Notes: generated by a model from the sequence alone, not told the origin. Positions 10,828 to 20,907 are shown, numbered from the stretch's first letter. The stretch: DNA of 64,000 bases from Synechococcus sp. RS9909 (GCF_014279595.1 NZ_CP047943.1:2478422-2542421); one strand, 5' to 3'. Made by a program: numbers and translations.

Positions 10828-11898
10828 GTGGAGTTTCTGCAGACCACCTCAGGCCTGCTGACCGGCACTGCGCTGCTCGGCGGCCTGTGGTTGATGCTGC
10901 AGCTGCTCGGACGCCATGGCCGCAACCTCGGCAACAAACTCGCCCTGGCCCTACGCCGTCCAGTGCTGATCGGTCTGGGCCTCACCCTCTACGCCACCTG
11001 GCTGACCCAGCTGATCAATCGCGAAGTCGCTCTGGTGAGCCAGCAGATGCTCAACCGCTTCTCACTCACATTGCTGATCGGCACGATCAGCTGGGCCAGC
11101 CTGAACGTGGGCCATGCCTTCATCCGCTCGGGGCAGATGCGCCGCTGGCTAGCGATGAAGGACCCCAAGGATCAGGCCATGCTGATCAATTTAATGGGGA
11201 GGATGTACACCATTCTCGCGCTGCTGTTCACCGCAGCGGCCCTGATGGTGAACTTCGGCATCCCTTCGGCTGCAATCGCCACCATGCTCGGCGGCGCTGG
11301 CATCGGCATCACCTTCGCCACCCAGCAGGTGAGTCAGAATTTCCTTTCCGGCTTCATGCTGTTCTTCAATCGTCCGTTCAAGGAGGGCGACTGGATCTGC
11401 GCCGATTCCTTTCAGGGAACGGTTGAAAAAATCGGCTGGTATTACACCAGGGTGCAAACATTTGACCGCAGGCCGCTCTTCATCCCGAACTCGGTATTCG
11501 CGACAAGCCCGATCGAGAATCCGGGCCAGATGTACAACCGCAGAATTCTGGCCAATATCAGCCTGCGCTACGAAGACCTCGGCCGCATCGCCGGCATCAC
11601 CACCGATGTGCGCCAGCTGCTTGAACAGCATCCCGACATCGATCAGAAGCAGACCATCTTGGTGAACTTCAACGAATGGGATGCCTCCTCGATCAACATG
11701 ATGGTGTATTGCTTCACCAAAACAACGGTGTGGCGAGAGTGGCTCGACATTCAACAATCCATCTTCCTGGAGATCGCTGCCATCGTGCAACGCACCGGTG
11801 CTGACTTTGCTTTCAACTGCACCACGCTGTACCCAGCGCCGGAATCCGACGGAGCCGCACTGTCCAACCTGATCGCTCGCCGAAATCAGGCGGCCTGA
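10828..11898 (+). CDS. MscS-family mechanosensitive ion channel
   Basis: This 356-residue protein has N-terminal membrane helices, then the MscS pore helix TM3 (SAAIATMLGGAGIGITFATQQ). The conserved beta domain follows (FMLFFNRPFKEGDWICA, GTVEKIGWYYTRVQTFDRRPLFIPNS), then an alpha-beta C-terminal domain (RRILANISLRYEDL). Such channels open on membrane tension and release osmolytes during hypo-osmotic shock. It is a compact MscS without the long periplasmic extension. A second MscS relative lies at 16897. Confidence 0.92.
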   Translation: MEFLQTTSGLLTGTALLGGLWLMLQLLGRHGRNLGNKLALALRRPVLIGLGLTLYATWLTQLINREVALVSQQMLNRFSLTLLIGTISWASLNVGHAFIRSGQMRRWLAMKDPKDQAMLINLMGRMYTILALLFTAAALMVNFGIPSAAIATMLGGAGIGITFATQQVSQNFLSGFMLFFNRPFKEGDWICADSFQGTVEKIGWYYTRVQTFDRRPLFIPNSVFATSPIENPGQMYNRRILANISLRYEDLGRIAGITTDVRQLLEQHPDIDQKQTILVNFNEWDASSINMMVYCFTKTTVWREWLDIQQSIFLEIAAIVQRTGADFAFNCTTLYPAPESDGAALSNLIARRNQAA

Positions 11899-12110
11899 GC
11901 TCGTCGCGAACGCTGGCCAGGGCGTAGGCGTCTGGATGCGGTACGACGGGCGGCAACGGGCCAGAGCCTCCTCGGCTTCAAGGTTCTTGGCATTGAGGCG
12001 GGATGAGCCGGCCATCTCCAGGGAGAGCGAGCTCGAATCATCACCCAGAAACTGCCGACCAGCTCGCAACCTGCAATCGCCTTAAGCTGAACCCAGAACG
12101 CGTCGGGGAG
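11899..12110. other. Intergenic stretch without a recognisable gene
   Basis: About 210 bases lie between the MscS gene and the Uma2 gene. The Uma2 frame stays open through the last 108 bases (possible GTG/ATG start at 12003), but the predicted residues there are disordered and not family-like. I see no tRNA, hairpin terminator or repeat. Confidence 0.5.
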
Positions 12111-12764
12111 ATGACACTCGCCCCACCACCATCCACTGCCGCAGCTCCTGCGGCACCCCTGCCACCTCTGCTGCTCCCTCCCGCTCTGCGCCTCAGCCCC
12201 GAGCAGTTCGCCCTGGTGTGCGACGCCAACCCCGAAGCGGTGCTGGAACTGGCGGCGGATGGCCAGCTGATCGCAATGACTCCCACCGGCGGCGACACCA
12301 GTGCGCGCAACAGCCTCCTGATCACCCGGTTGCAGATCTGGGCCCTGGCTCAAGGGGGCTGGAGGGTGTTCGACAGCTCCGGTGGCTTCCGCCTGAGCGA
12401 TGGCTCGGTGCTCAGCCCGGATGCGTCCGCCGTGCGGCTGGAGCGCTGGCAGGCCCTCACGCCAGAGCAGCGGCGCGGCTTCCCGCCGCTCTGCCCCGAT
12501 CTGGTGATCGAACTGGCCAGCCCCAGCGACCAGGGGCCTCGTGGCGCGTCGAGACTTCGCCGCAAGATGGGCAACTACCTCACCAATGGTGCCCGACTGG
12601 GCTGGTTGCTGTTTCCCGAGCAGCAGGCCGTGGAGATCTGGCGGGCTCCTGCCGACCCCGCAGCAGCAGCGACACCCGAGCGGTTAGCACCGGCAACCCT
12701 TCTGGAGGAGGGCGAACTGCTGCCCGGGCTGCGGTTGGACCTTTCGGAGTTGTGGGCGGTGTGA
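12111..12764 (+). CDS. Uma2 family (DUF820) restriction-endonuclease-fold protein
   Basis: The protein is 217 residues from the ATG at 12111. It has the Uma2 core: LSPEQFALVCDANPEAVLELAADGQL, MTPTGGDTSARN, a PD-(D/E)XK-type active site at LSPDASAV with CPDLVIELASPSD, and the later LRRKMGNYLTNGARLGWLLFPE helix-strand unit. The family is very common in cyanobacteria, often as solitary genes, and its biological role is unsettled. A defence or transposition role has been proposed because of the nuclease fold. No partner gene is evident here. Confidence 0.88.
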   Translation: MTLAPPPSTAAAPAAPLPPLLLPPALRLSPEQFALVCDANPEAVLELAADGQLIAMTPTGGDTSARNSLLITRLQIWALAQGGWRVFDSSGGFRLSDGSVLSPDASAVRLERWQALTPEQRRGFPPLCPDLVIELASPSDQGPRGASRLRRKMGNYLTNGARLGWLLFPEQQAVEIWRAPADPAAAATPERLAPATLLEEGELLPGLRLDLSELWAV

Positions 12765-12815
12765 GCCGAGGCCAGACGACGAAGCGCGCCAGCAGCTGCA
12801 CCGCCGCAGCTGGCC

Positions 12816-15569
12816 TCAGCCCAGATCCAGCAATCGCTTGCGCGCCAGCTCGGCCTGAGCTTCAGCTTCGGCCAGATTGGCTTTGCATTCCGCCACCACC
12901 TCTGCCGGTGCCTTATCGGTGAAGTTGGGATTAGCCAGGCGGCCGCTCAGTCCCTTGATCTCCTTCTCGGCCTTGGCGATGTCCTTCTCAAGGCGGCCGC
13001 GCAGGGCGTCGAGGTCGACGAGGCCCTCGATCGGCAACATCACCTGCAGTTCGCCGCTCACACCCGCCAGCGCCTTGGTCACCGGGGCCGCATCGGCCTG
13101 CCGCGGTGTCATCACATCAACGCTCTCAGCGCGCGTGAGCGCGGTGATATCGGCCGTGGCCTCTCCCAGCACCACCGCCAGATCGCCACGCCCCGTGATG
13201 AAGCGAACCGGAACGGATTGCGATGGCTTCAGCCCCGCCACGGCCCGAAGGTTGCGCACCACCCGAATCGCCGCGATCAGCTCGGAGAACGCAGCTTCCA
13301 GCCCGTCATCCAATGCCGCTGCATCCAGCGCCGGCCAGGGCTGCAAGGCCAGGAAAGTGGTCTCCCCAGCCCCCGTGACGCTGTGCCAGAGCTCCTCGGT
13401 GAGATGGGGCATCAAGGGGTGCAGCATCAGGTGCATCTGACTGATCACCTTGACGAGCACCTGTCGGGCAGTGCGCTGATCGGCCAACGCCTCAGGAGAA
13501 GGCGCCTCACCTGGATTGAGCCGACGCTTGCTCAACTCCAGATACCAATCGCAGACATCATTCCAGGCGAATTCATACAACCCCTTGGCCGCTTCACCGA
13601 GGCCATAGCTGCTGTAACGCTCGGCTGTTTCACGGTTCACCCGGGCCAGACGCGACAGGATCCAGCGATCCGCCAGCTGCAAAGCCGCAGGCTCAGGCTC
13701 GCCAAGGCTGGCGGGGGTCTCGCCACCGAGATTCATCAGCGCAAACCGGGTGGCATTCCAGAGCTTGTTGGCGAAATTGCGCGCCGCCTCCACCGTGGCG
13801 GAGGTGTCGGTCTTGCGGTCGTAATCGAGGCGGATGTCCTGGCCGGCGCCGGCCACCTCCCGCACGAGAGCAAAGCGAAGAGCATCCGTGCCGTAGCGCT
13901 CGATCAGCAGCAGCGGATCAATGCCATTACCCGCCGATTTACTCATCTTGCGGTTCTGCTCATCCCGCACCAGGCCGTGGATGTAGACGTCCTTGAAGGG
14001 CATCTCACCGGTGAAGGCGCCCGCCATCATCGTCATCCTGGCCACCCAGAAAAAAATGATGTCGAAGCCGGTCACCAGGGTGCTGGTGGGATACCAGCGC
14101 TGCAGATCAGCGCTGCCTGTCTCCGGCCAGCCCAGGGTGGAAAACGGCCACAGCCCACTGGAAAACCAGGTGTCGAGCACGTCTTCGTCCTGCTCGATCT
14201 GCGCGGCAGGGCCGAACTCCGCCTTCGCTTTCTCCAGGGCCTCGGCGTCGTTGCGCGCCACCACGTAAGGCGTGGTGTCGGTGTAGTTGCCACCGGTCTC
14301 GCTGATCACAAACCAAGCGGGGATGCGATGGCCCCACCAAAGCTGGCGACTGATGCACCAATCACGGATGTCGGTGAGCCAGTCGCGATACACCTTTTCC
14401 CAACGCTCGGGGATGAAACGGGGGGCCTGTTGCGCCAACGCCTCCCGGCAGCGGGCAGCCAGAGGCTCGGTCTTCACGAACCACTGGGTGGAGAGCAGAG
14501 GCTCCACCGGCACCTTGCCCCGATCGGAGTAGGGAACGCTGTGCCGGTGGTCTTCCACCTTCACGAGCAATCCCTCAGCGTCCAGCGCCGCCACCACCGC
14601 CTTGCGCGCCTCAAAACGATCGAGTCCCTCGAAACGTCCGGCATGGGCATTCATGCTGCCGTTCTTCCGCATCACCGTGATCTGGGGCAGGCCATGGCGC
14701 TGACCGATCGCAAAGTCATTGGGGTCGTGAGCGGGCGTCACCTTGACGCAACCGGTTCCGAACCCCTTCTCCACATGCTCATCAGCGATCACGGGGATCT
14801 CCCGCCCCACCAGCGGCAGGGTCAGGGTCTGACCGACCAGATGGGCATAACGCTCGTCGGTGGGGTTCACGGCCACCGCCACATCACCGAGCATCGTTTC
14901 CGGCCGCGTGGTGGCCACCTCCAGATGGCCCTCACCGCTGCTGAGGGGGTAACGGAAATGCCAGAGGTGGCCGTCCACCTCCTTCATCTCCACCTCCAGA
15001 TCACTCACGGCTGAGCCGGAGGCGGGGCACCAGTTCACCAGATATTCGCCGCGATAAATCAATCCCTGTTCGTGCAGACGCACAAACGCTTCCTTCACGG
15101 CCTCGCTCAGCCCCTCATCAAGGGTGAAGCGCTGGCGCTGCCAATCCACCGAGTAGCCGAGACGACGCAGCTGATCGACGATGCGGCCACCGCTTTCGGC
15201 CTTCCACTGCCAGGCTCTCTCCAGGAACGCTTCCCGGCCGAGGTCGTGGCGCGTCTTGCCCTCCTCCTTGAGCTGCTTCTCCAGGAGCGTCTGCACCGCG
15301 ATTGAGGCGTGATCGGTGCCGGGCAGGCACAACACATTGCGGCCCTGGAGGCGCTGGAAGCGCACGATCGTGTCGATCAGGGCGGTGTTGAAGGCATGGC
15401 CCATGTGCAGGCTGCCGGTCACGTTCGGCGGCGGAATCACCACCGAGAAGGGATCACCCGGCGCGGCCGGATCCGGGTGAAACGCCCCGTGGCTCTCCCA
15501 GGCCTGCTGCCACCGGGCTTCCGTGCCCACCGGGTCATAGGTCTTGGCCAGCTCGGACACGGGAGACAT
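12816..15569 (-). CDS. valS: Valyl-tRNA synthetase
   Basis: The protein is 917 residues from the ATG at 15569. It is a class I synthetase with the HIGH-type motif [16 protein letters not shown] and the KMSKS motif ([14 protein letters not shown]). It has the inserted editing domain between them, the anticodon-binding helical domain, and a C-terminal coiled coil ([18 protein letters not shown], then [19 protein letters not shown]) typical of bacterial ValRS. It charges tRNA-Val; a tRNA-Val(UAC) gene also lies in this window. The frame is open for 48 further codons upstream, but they are not family-like, and [13 protein letters not shown] is the natural start. Confidence 0.97.
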   Translation of the reverse strand: MSPVSELAKTYDPVGTEARWQQAWESHGAFHPDPAAPGDPFSVVIPPPNVTGSLHMGHAFNTALIDTIVRFQRLQGRNVLCLPGTDHASIAVQTLLEKQLKEEGKTRHDLGREAFLERAWQWKAESGGRIVDQLRRLGYSVDWQRQRFTLDEGLSEAVKEAFVRLHEQGLIYRGEYLVNWCPASGSAVSDLEVEMKEVDGHLWHFRYPLSSGEGHLEVATTRPETMLGDVAVAVNPTDERYAHLVGQTLTLPLVGREIPVIADEHVEKGFGTGCVKVTPAHDPNDFAIGQRHGLPQITVMRKNGSMNAHAGRFEGLDRFEARKAVVAALDAEGLLVKVEDHRHSVPYSDRGKVPVEPLLSTQWFVKTEPLAARCREALAQQAPRFIPERWEKVYRDWLTDIRDWCISRQLWWGHRIPAWFVISETGGNYTDTTPYVVARNDAEALEKAKAEFGPAAQIEQDEDVLDTWFSSGLWPFSTLGWPETGSADLQRWYPTSTLVTGFDIIFFWVARMTMMAGAFTGEMPFKDVYIHGLVRDEQNRKMSKSAGNGIDPLLLIERYGTDALRFALVREVAGAGQDIRLDYDRKTDTSATVEAARNFANKLWNATRFALMNLGGETPASLGEPEPAALQLADRWILSRLARVNRETAERYSSYGLGEAAKGLYEFAWNDVCDWYLELSKRRLNPGEAPSPEALADQRTARQVLVKVISQMHLMLHPLMPHLTEELWHSVTGAGETTFLALQPWPALDAAALDDGLEAAFSELIAAIRVVRNLRAVAGLKPSQSVPVRFITGRGDLAVVLGEATADITALTRAESVDVMTPRQADAAPVTKALAGVSGELQVMLPIEGLVDLDALRGRLEKDIAKAEKEIKGLSGRLANPNFTDKAPAEVVAECKANLAEAEAQAELARKRLLDLG

Positions 15570-15637
15570 CCATACAGCCGCGTCATGCTCGCAAAGTGCG
15601 GACAACCGGCGAGAATTCGCCTGATTCACGCACCGCC

Positions 15638-16900
15638 GTGTTCCGCAAGCGCCATCTGCTCCAATGTCGCCGCGTCCAGGGCCCGGCCGCCATTGCCGCC
15701 CTGGCCCTGGCACTCTCCGGCTGCGGCCGACTGGGCGCCTCGTTACCGGTCAACCTGTATGTGGCGGTCGGCCTTGAAGACACAAACGTCATCAGCGAAA
15801 GCAACCACCGCTTCTTCCGGGAGCGCGTCGCCATCGCAGTCAAGGAATTCCGACGGCTCAACCCCTCCATCCATGTGCAGCTGGCGCTCTACCCAGAAAG
15901 CAGCCTGGTGGAACGAATCGAGAGACGTAACGCCGCAGATCTTGGTCCAGATGTGATCTTGAGCGATGCCTACATGGCCAAGACCCTCTACAAAGCCAAG
16001 CTGACGACATCCATTCCCTTTGACAAAGAGCTAGAGGCAAATATCTTTTCAAGCATGCTGCAACGGGTGACCGGCGCCGATCGACAGATCGTCGCCCAAC
16101 CGTTTGTTCTCTATCTCCAGCTGGCCTGCTTCAATCGGCGCGCATTGCCCCAGCCCCCGCGCACAACCCAGGACCTGCTACGCATCAGCGCCGGCGGCAA
16201 AAACTTTGGACTGTCGTATGACTCTGCCCAGATCTTCTGGACAGCAGGCAGCCAGGGGGCCCTACCGGCACTGAATCGGATCGAGCAGAATCAGCCGATC
16301 ACCCCGCAGGACCGGGACTCGATCACCGCCTGGCTGGCCTGGCTGCAGCAGGCCGCCGCACAGCAGCGGATTCAGTTCTTCGCCAATGAGATGGAACTCA
16401 AGCTCGGTCTGCAGAAACGGGAGCTCGACTGGATCACCTGCAGCAGCGCCGATGTGGAGGAACTGAAGGCCAAGCTCGGTGACGATCTCGGGGTCAGCGC
16501 TCTGCCCCATGGCCCCTGGCACGCAGCCAGCCCCCCCAACCGCCTGCGCGTGCTGAGCCTGGGCGAAAACTCCAGCCCACGCCAGCGGAACGCCGCCATC
16601 ACACTGATGGATTACCTGCTGCAGCCGCAGGTACAGCGCAATCTCACGCTGCGCTCTCTGTCGTTTCTTCCCGCGAACAGACACGTCAGGGTGCCGATCA
16701 AAAGCTCTTCGATCCTGCAAGCGATGGTGACCTCGCGCAAACAATCAGCCGCAGCATCTGAGTTTCTCAATCACTTCAACCTCAACAAAAAGCTCCGCTC
16801 CGGCATGACCACAATCCTCACCCCACTGATCTTCGGCATCAACACACCGGAAGAATCCAGCGACAACTTGATCCTGTTTCTGGCGAACGCACGGCAATGA
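15638..16900 (+). CDS. Lipoprotein extracellular solute-binding protein (family 1-like), orphan
   Basis: The protein is about 420 residues from the GTG at 15638; a frame-open ATG at 15596 is the alternative. The N-terminus is basic and leads into [14 protein letters not shown], a lipoprotein signal with the lipid-receiving Cys. The rest has the two-lobe family 1 solute-binding layout: [38 protein letters not shown] and a C-terminal [15 protein letters not shown] region. No ABC permease or ATPase is adjacent. Instead it is joined by an ATGA overlap to an MscS channel gene, so it may sense rather than transport a ligand; this is inference. Confidence 0.8.
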   Translation: MFRKRHLLQCRRVQGPAAIAALALALSGCGRLGASLPVNLYVAVGLEDTNVISESNHRFFRERVAIAVKEFRRLNPSIHVQLALYPESSLVERIERRNAADLGPDVILSDAYMAKTLYKAKLTTSIPFDKELEANIFSSMLQRVTGADRQIVAQPFVLYLQLACFNRRALPQPPRTTQDLLRISAGGKNFGLSYDSAQIFWTAGSQGALPALNRIEQNQPITPQDRDSITAWLAWLQQAAAQQRIQFFANEMELKLGLQKRELDWITCSSADVEELKAKLGDDLGVSALPHGPWHAASPPNRLRVLSLGENSSPRQRNAAITLMDYLLQPQVQRNLTLRSLSFLPANRHVRVPIKSSSILQAMVTSRKQSAAASEFLNHFNLNKKLRSGMTTILTPLIFGINTPEESSDNLILFLANARQ

Positions 16901-18171
16901 TGGAATTATTCGCGGAAGCACTTGGCTGGCTGGGCTACCTGGAACGCTCCCAGGTGGCTGCTCAGGTGGGCTTGATCGTGCTGATTGCCGCTGGCGCTCA
17001 CCTTCTTCAGCAACCGCTTTTGCGCCGAAGGGTGCCGCGACTGTTGCGCGCCCTGATCGGACCAACCGTGGCAGCGGTGATGATCCTGATCCTGCAGCAA
17101 CACAATCACGCCAGCGGCCTGATGCGGTTCCTCACCGCAGCTTGGCTGGGCTGGGTGCTGCTGCTGTTTCTCGAACGCGGTCTGCTGCGATTGCTGCCGC
17201 CCCAACGCGTGCACGAACTGCTCAGCCGTCTGCTGCGCCCGCTCTACCTGCTCGCCATCCTGCTGCTACTGATCAATCGCCTCGACAGCCTGCAGGATCT
17301 GGCTGTGATCAGCGTGGGCCAGTTCTTCGGCACCCCCCTCACCCTCGGCAAATTATTCAGCTCCCTGTTGGTGAGCTACCTGCTGCTGATCGGCAGCGGC
17401 CCGCCAGCGGCAATGGTCGCCTGGATGCTGCAGAAGCTGATCGGCTACAGCGACGGCAGCCGCAAGGCCCTGGAGCTGATCATCCGCTATGCCGTGGTCG
17501 GCGTCGGCATCACCGCCGTCGGGTTTCAGATCGGGCTCAACACCACCGCCCTGGTGGCGATCGCTGGCGGCCTGTCCGTGGGCCTGGGCTTCGGGATCAA
17601 GGAAGTATTCTCCAATTTCATCAGCGGGATCTGGCTGCTGTTCGAAGGATCGGTGCGTCCCGGCGAAGTGCTGATGCTGGATGGAGATCCCTGTGAGGTG
17701 CGCCGACTCGGCCTGCGGGCCACCTTGCTCTGGCGAGATCGCGACAACGCCGAACTGCTGATTCCCAATCAGATGTTTTTCACCGCTCAGGCCACCACCT
17801 ACACCGCCAGCGACCGGATGCGTCGCAGTGAAATTCGCATCGGCGCCGCCTATCGCCACGACCCCCGCAGCGTGATCCAACTGCTGGAGGACACCGCACG
17901 CAGCGTGCCCCGGGTGCTCGACCATCCTGCTCCACGGGCGCTGCAGGTGGCTTACGGCGATTCAGCGATCACCTATTCCCTGCGCTACTGGATCGCCAAT
18001 CCGATGGACAACATCGGCATCATCAGCGAAGTGAACCAAGCGATCTGGGTTGCGTTCCGGCGCGAGAGCATCGAGATTCCCTTCCCGCAACAGGTCAATA
18101 CCATCCTGGCGCCGCCTCAACCGAAAGACCGGCCAGACGCTCCAGAAACGACTGCCGCGACCCCGCATTGA
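16897..18171 (+). CDS. MscS-family mechanosensitive channel, coupled to a solute-binding protein
   Basis: This 424-residue protein has about five N-terminal membrane helices, then the MscS pore helix (TALVAIAGGLSVGLGFGIKEVFSNFISG). The beta domain (EGSVRPGEVLMLDGDPCEVRRLGLRATLLW and LLIPNQMFF) and the C-terminal domain follow. The gene starts within the stop of the solute-binding lipoprotein gene (ATGA at 16897-16900). Its 3' end overlaps the convergent oxygenase gene by 77 bases, which is long for this window. Compared with the channel at 10828 it has extra N-terminal helices, as in MscK/YnaI-type channels. Confidence 0.9.
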   Translation: MMELFAEALGWLGYLERSQVAAQVGLIVLIAAGAHLLQQPLLRRRVPRLLRALIGPTVAAVMILILQQHNHASGLMRFLTAAWLGWVLLLFLERGLLRLLPPQRVHELLSRLLRPLYLLAILLLLINRLDSLQDLAVISVGQFFGTPLTLGKLFSSLLVSYLLLIGSGPPAAMVAWMLQKLIGYSDGSRKALELIIRYAVVGVGITAVGFQIGLNTTALVAIAGGLSVGLGFGIKEVFSNFISGIWLLFEGSVRPGEVLMLDGDPCEVRRLGLRATLLWRDRDNAELLIPNQMFFTAQATTYTASDRMRRSEIRIGAAYRHDPRSVIQLLEDTARSVPRVLDHPAPRALQVAYGDSAITYSLRYWIANPMDNIGIISEVNQAIWVAFRRESIEIPFPQQVNTILAPPQPKDRPDAPETTAATPH

Positions 18172-18748
18172 TCCAACCGGTGGCAATCGTTTTGCTGTGG
18201 GTGTGATTCACGCGCCCGCGGTGAATGTGCGAAGGGCCGGCGGGAAAAATCACCAGTTTCCCCCGTTCCGCATCTTCATGGTGCTGCTGCCAGTGGAATT
18301 CCGTGCCCGCCTCAGGCACGCTGTTGCAGTAAAGAATCCAGGCGAGCACCCGGTGCACCGGCTCGGTGGCCTCATCACCAATCGTCCAGTCGCAGTGCCA
18401 CTGCCGGAATCCCTCGCCAGGCGCATACCGCTGCAGGTTGAAAATCGGCAGCACAAACAACTCCTGATCGGGGCAAACCTGGCGGAACAACGGTCGCTCC
18501 TGCAGATAGCGATCCAGGGCGGCGCTGACGCCACGAACGATCACCTCAGCCAAAGCGAAGGCTTCAGGATCGCTGCGATCGATCGCCACCAGGCTGATAT
18601 CGGTGCTCACCTTGGCGGGTTCGGCGGCATCCGCCGGCCCAAACGCCACACCAGGACGCTGCAGATCAGGGCGACGGTCAAAAAACGCCATCACGCCATC
18701 GGCGACGGCGCCGTAACCGGCATTGCTGTAACGGGCGATCAGGTCCAT
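18095..18748 (-). CDS. 2-oxoglutarate/Fe(II)-dependent oxygenase (prolyl-4-hydroxylase-like)
   Basis: The protein is 217 residues from the ATG at 18748. The double-stranded beta-helix iron site is visible as WHCDWTIGDEA (the HxD pair). A distal His lies in HIHRGRVNHTHSKTIATGW, where the K/T-rich end fits the 2-oxoglutarate site. RVLAWILYCN and LVIFPAGPSHIHRGR match the 2OG-Fe(II) family pattern seen in prolyl hydroxylases. The substrate is unknown. The start overlaps the end of the upstream gene by 10 bases, so the two are co-transcribed. Confidence 0.82.
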   Translation of the reverse strand: MDLIARYSNAGYGAVADGVMAFFDRRPDLQRPGVAFGPADAAEPAKVSTDISLVAIDRSDPEAFALAEVIVRGVSAALDRYLQERPLFRQVCPDQELFVLPIFNLQRYAPGEGFRQWHCDWTIGDEATEPVHRVLAWILYCNSVPEAGTEFHWQQHHEDAERGKLVIFPAGPSHIHRGRVNHTHSKTIATGWINAGSRQSFLERLAGLSVEAAPGWY

Positions 18749-19218
18749 GGGATCGCCACCACCGCATCCAGCTGCTGCCAACGCTCCCGATCCGACGTGA
18801 CCCGATCCAGCAGTCCGATCCGCTCCAGAGCCACCACCAAACGTTCCTCAGCCAGAACCGAGGAATCCTGAGGTGCCAACGACAACATCAGCACCTGCTG
18901 CTCGGCTGGATCCGCCAGCACCTGCAGCTCCAGATCGGTGAGGTCACGTTCGAAGAACACCCGCCGCAACCGACCGGTGAGCCGCGGCCCCAGGGCCGAC
19001 GCAAAGCCTTCCAGGGCATCCCGCTCTCCCGACAAACCACAGTTCAGGGCCAACCAGATCAGCAACTTGGCCCAGCTGTCTGCGGTCCAGAGAGGCTCAA
19101 AGCTGTCCCGATTCCGGCGGATCAGCTCCAAAAGGGCGAAATCCACCAATGTGGCTTGCAGCTGGGCCTCTGAGGGCTGGGACTCGCCGGGCTGCTGTTG
19201 GCTGGAGCGCTGCGTCAT
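18739..19218 (-). CDS. Conserved hypothetical protein, mostly helical
   Basis: The protein is 159 residues. The ATG at 19218 is chosen over the one at 19227 because the purine-rich GGAGGGGAGG lies directly against the earlier ATG but at good spacing from the later one. The sequence is soluble and helical (ATLVDFALLELIRRNRDSF, SWAKLLIWLALNCGLSGERDALE, LQVLADPAEQQVLMLSL), without catalytic motifs or membrane helices. It precedes and overlaps the 2OG oxygenase gene, suggesting a shared role. I recognise no named domain. Confidence 0.7.
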   Translation of the reverse strand: MTQRSSQQQPGESQPSEAQLQATLVDFALLELIRRNRDSFEPLWTADSWAKLLIWLALNCGLSGERDALEGFASALGPRLTGRLRRVFFERDLTDLELQVLADPAEQQVLMLSLAPQDSSVLAEERLVVALERIGLLDRVTSDRERWQQLDAVVAIPWT

Positions 19219-19273
19219 GCCTGCCATCCTCCCCTCCAGAGGTCAGACTGTCGTGGAGATGACCGTCAAGGCC

Positions 19274-19531
19274 ATGACCCTGGATCTCAACGATCCCGAA
19301 CTCGAGTTCTCCGACCTCGTTTACGCCTACCAAAGCTGGGTGATGGCGGTGATCAATGACGAAAAGCTGGACAGCGACGACCAGCTGCTCACTGAAGAGA
19401 TCACCGAGGATGCGCTCAATGCGATGCGCTTCCTTCCCGGTGAAGTGACCAGCGCGATCGAAACCAGCCTCGCCCGCGTCTACGACGTGGATGCCGATGA
19501 GCTGGCCAACCTGCTGTTCCCGGAAGACTGA
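19274..19531 (+). CDS. Short acidic conserved protein, unknown function
   Basis: This acidic protein has 85 residues (MTLDLNDPELEFSDLVYAYQ, then VINDEKLDSDDQLLTEEITEDALNAM and DVDADELANLLFPED). The family-like sequence starts at the ATG at 19274, preceded by AAGG at a suitable distance; an ATG at 19259 would add five residues. It ends 8 bases before the SDR gene and may be co-transcribed with it. The size and charge resemble small picocyanobacterial proteins of unknown function. Confidence 0.7.
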   Translation: MTLDLNDPELEFSDLVYAYQSWVMAVINDEKLDSDDQLLTEEITEDALNAMRFLPGEVTSAIETSLARVYDVDADELANLLFPED

Positions 19532-19539
19532 ATCTCCGC

Positions 19540-20469
19540 ATGGGCTGGTCCGCAGCCGACATCCCCGATCAACGGGGTCGTCTCGCCTTGGTGACCGGAG
19601 CCAACAGCGGCCTCGGCCTGGAAACCACCCGGGCCCTGCTCGCCCACGGCGCCACCGTGCTGATGGCCTGCCGCAACCGGGAACGGGGGGAAACGGCACG
19701 CCGGAGCCTGAGCGATCAGAGCGCCTCAAAGGGGGGCAGCATCGAGCTGCTGGATCTCGATTTGGCCGATCTGGAGAGCGTGGATCGCTGCGCACAAACG
19801 GTTCGCCAACGCTTTGGCCGCCTTGATCTGCTGATCAACAACGCCGGAGTGATGGCTCCACCACGGCAGTGCAGCCGGCAGGGTTACGAGCTGCAGTTCG
19901 CCACCAACCATCTCAGCCACATGGCGCTCACCAGAGCGCTGCTGCCGCTGATGGAGGGGCAGCCGGATGCACGGGTGGTCACCGTCACCTCAGGAGCCCA
20001 GTATTTCGGCCGGATCGCCTGGGAGGATCCCAACGGCGAGCAGCGTTACGACCGCTGGCAGGCCTACGGCCAGAGCAAACTGGCCAACGTGATGTTCGCG
20101 CTTGAACTCGACCGGAAACTCCGTGATCGAGGCAGCAGCATCCGCTCCCTGGCGGCCCATCCCGGCTTGGCGCGCACCAACCTGCAACCAGCGTCGGTTT
20201 CGGCGAATGGCTCCCGGCTGGAAGCCCTGGCCTATCGCCTCATGGATCCCTTGTTCCAGAGTGCGGCCATGGGAGCCCTCCCCCAGCTTCATGCCGCCAC
20301 TGCTGCATCAGCCCAAAGCGGGGAGCACTACGGCCCAAACCGCCTGGGGGGTTTGCGGGGCTACCCCAAACGTCAACGTGTGGCTCCCGCCGCCGAAGAC
20401 CCCCAGCAACGGGAGCGGTTGTGGGACCTCAGCCTCAAGCTGATCGAAGCCGGCCCGGCACTTCGCTAG
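19540..20469 (+). CDS. Short-chain dehydrogenase/reductase
   Basis: This 309-residue classical SDR has the NAD(P)-binding TGANSGLG motif near residues 19-26, an Arg-containing segment after the second strand (ACRNRERGE) that favours NADPH, NNAG in the fourth strand, and the YGQSK catalytic Tyr/Lys pair. It belongs to the group often annotated as protochlorophyllide-reductase-like or retinol-dehydrogenase-like. The local sequence does not identify the substrate. It is unlikely to be the main light-dependent POR, because the POR-specific Cys-rich segments are not seen. Confidence 0.85.
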   Translation: MGWSAADIPDQRGRLALVTGANSGLGLETTRALLAHGATVLMACRNRERGETARRSLSDQSASKGGSIELLDLDLADLESVDRCAQTVRQRFGRLDLLINNAGVMAPPRQCSRQGYELQFATNHLSHMALTRALLPLMEGQPDARVVTVTSGAQYFGRIAWEDPNGEQRYDRWQAYGQSKLANVMFALELDRKLRDRGSSIRSLAAHPGLARTNLQPASVSANGSRLEALAYRLMDPLFQSAAMGALPQLHAATAASAQSGEHYGPNRLGGLRGYPKRQRVAPAAEDPQQRERLWDLSLKLIEAGPALR

Positions 20470-20493
20470 ACCACCTCCGGAGCGACACCACCG

Positions 20494-20901
20494 ATGGCCA
20501 TCCATCCCACCTCAGCCAATGCGCGACAACAGCGGCTGCTGGACGAACTCGAGCGCTGCGGCGATGAGATGAGCGGCCAACAGCTGCATCGCGTGCTGCA
20601 GGACGGCAACCAACCGATGGGACTGGCCACGGTGTATCGCCACCTGCGCCTGCTGCAGCAACAGGGACTGGTGCGCTGTCGCCACCTGCCCAATGGCGAA
20701 GCGATGTATGCACCACTCGGCCGGGATCGCCATCACCTCACCTGCGTGAGCTGCGGCCAGACCCGGGTCTTACCGCAATGCCCGATTCACGACCTGACGG
20801 TGCCGGAGGAGCAGCGACAGGATTTCGCACTGCTCTTCCACACCCTCGAGTTCTTCGGACTCTGTTCGCACTGCCAGAGTCAGCAGGAAGTCACTGGATG
20901 A
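20494..20901 (+). CDS. Fur-family metal-responsive transcription regulator
   Basis: This 135-residue protein has the Fur winged helix (RQQRLLDELERCGDEMSGQQLHRVL, then TVYRHLRLLQQQGLVR). A metal-binding dimerisation domain follows with two CxxC pairs (CVSCGQ and CSHCQ) and several His (RDRHHLTC). The paired CxxC structural zinc site is usual for Zur, Fur and PerR. It would repress genes when its metal is bound; I cannot assign the metal from sequence, though a Zur-like role is plausible. It begins 24 bases after the SDR gene. Confidence 0.88.
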   Translation: MAIHPTSANARQQRLLDELERCGDEMSGQQLHRVLQDGNQPMGLATVYRHLRLLQQQGLVRCRHLPNGEAMYAPLGRDRHHLTCVSCGQTRVLPQCPIHDLTVPEEQRQDFALLFHTLEFFGLCSHCQSQQEVTG

Positions 20902-20907
20902 AGGGCA

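Noticed and set aside
12003-12110. Longer N-terminus for the Uma2 protein
   Set aside because: The added 36 residues are disordered and not Uma2-like; the ATG at 12111 gives a normal start.
13218-15014. 598-residue open frame antisense to valS
   Set aside because: It is a composition artefact opposite a full-length, motif-complete valyl-tRNA synthetase.
15570-15713. Longer N-terminus for valyl-tRNA synthetase
   Set aside because: The added 48 residues are Gly/Arg-rich and unlike the family; [13 protein letters not shown] is the natural start.
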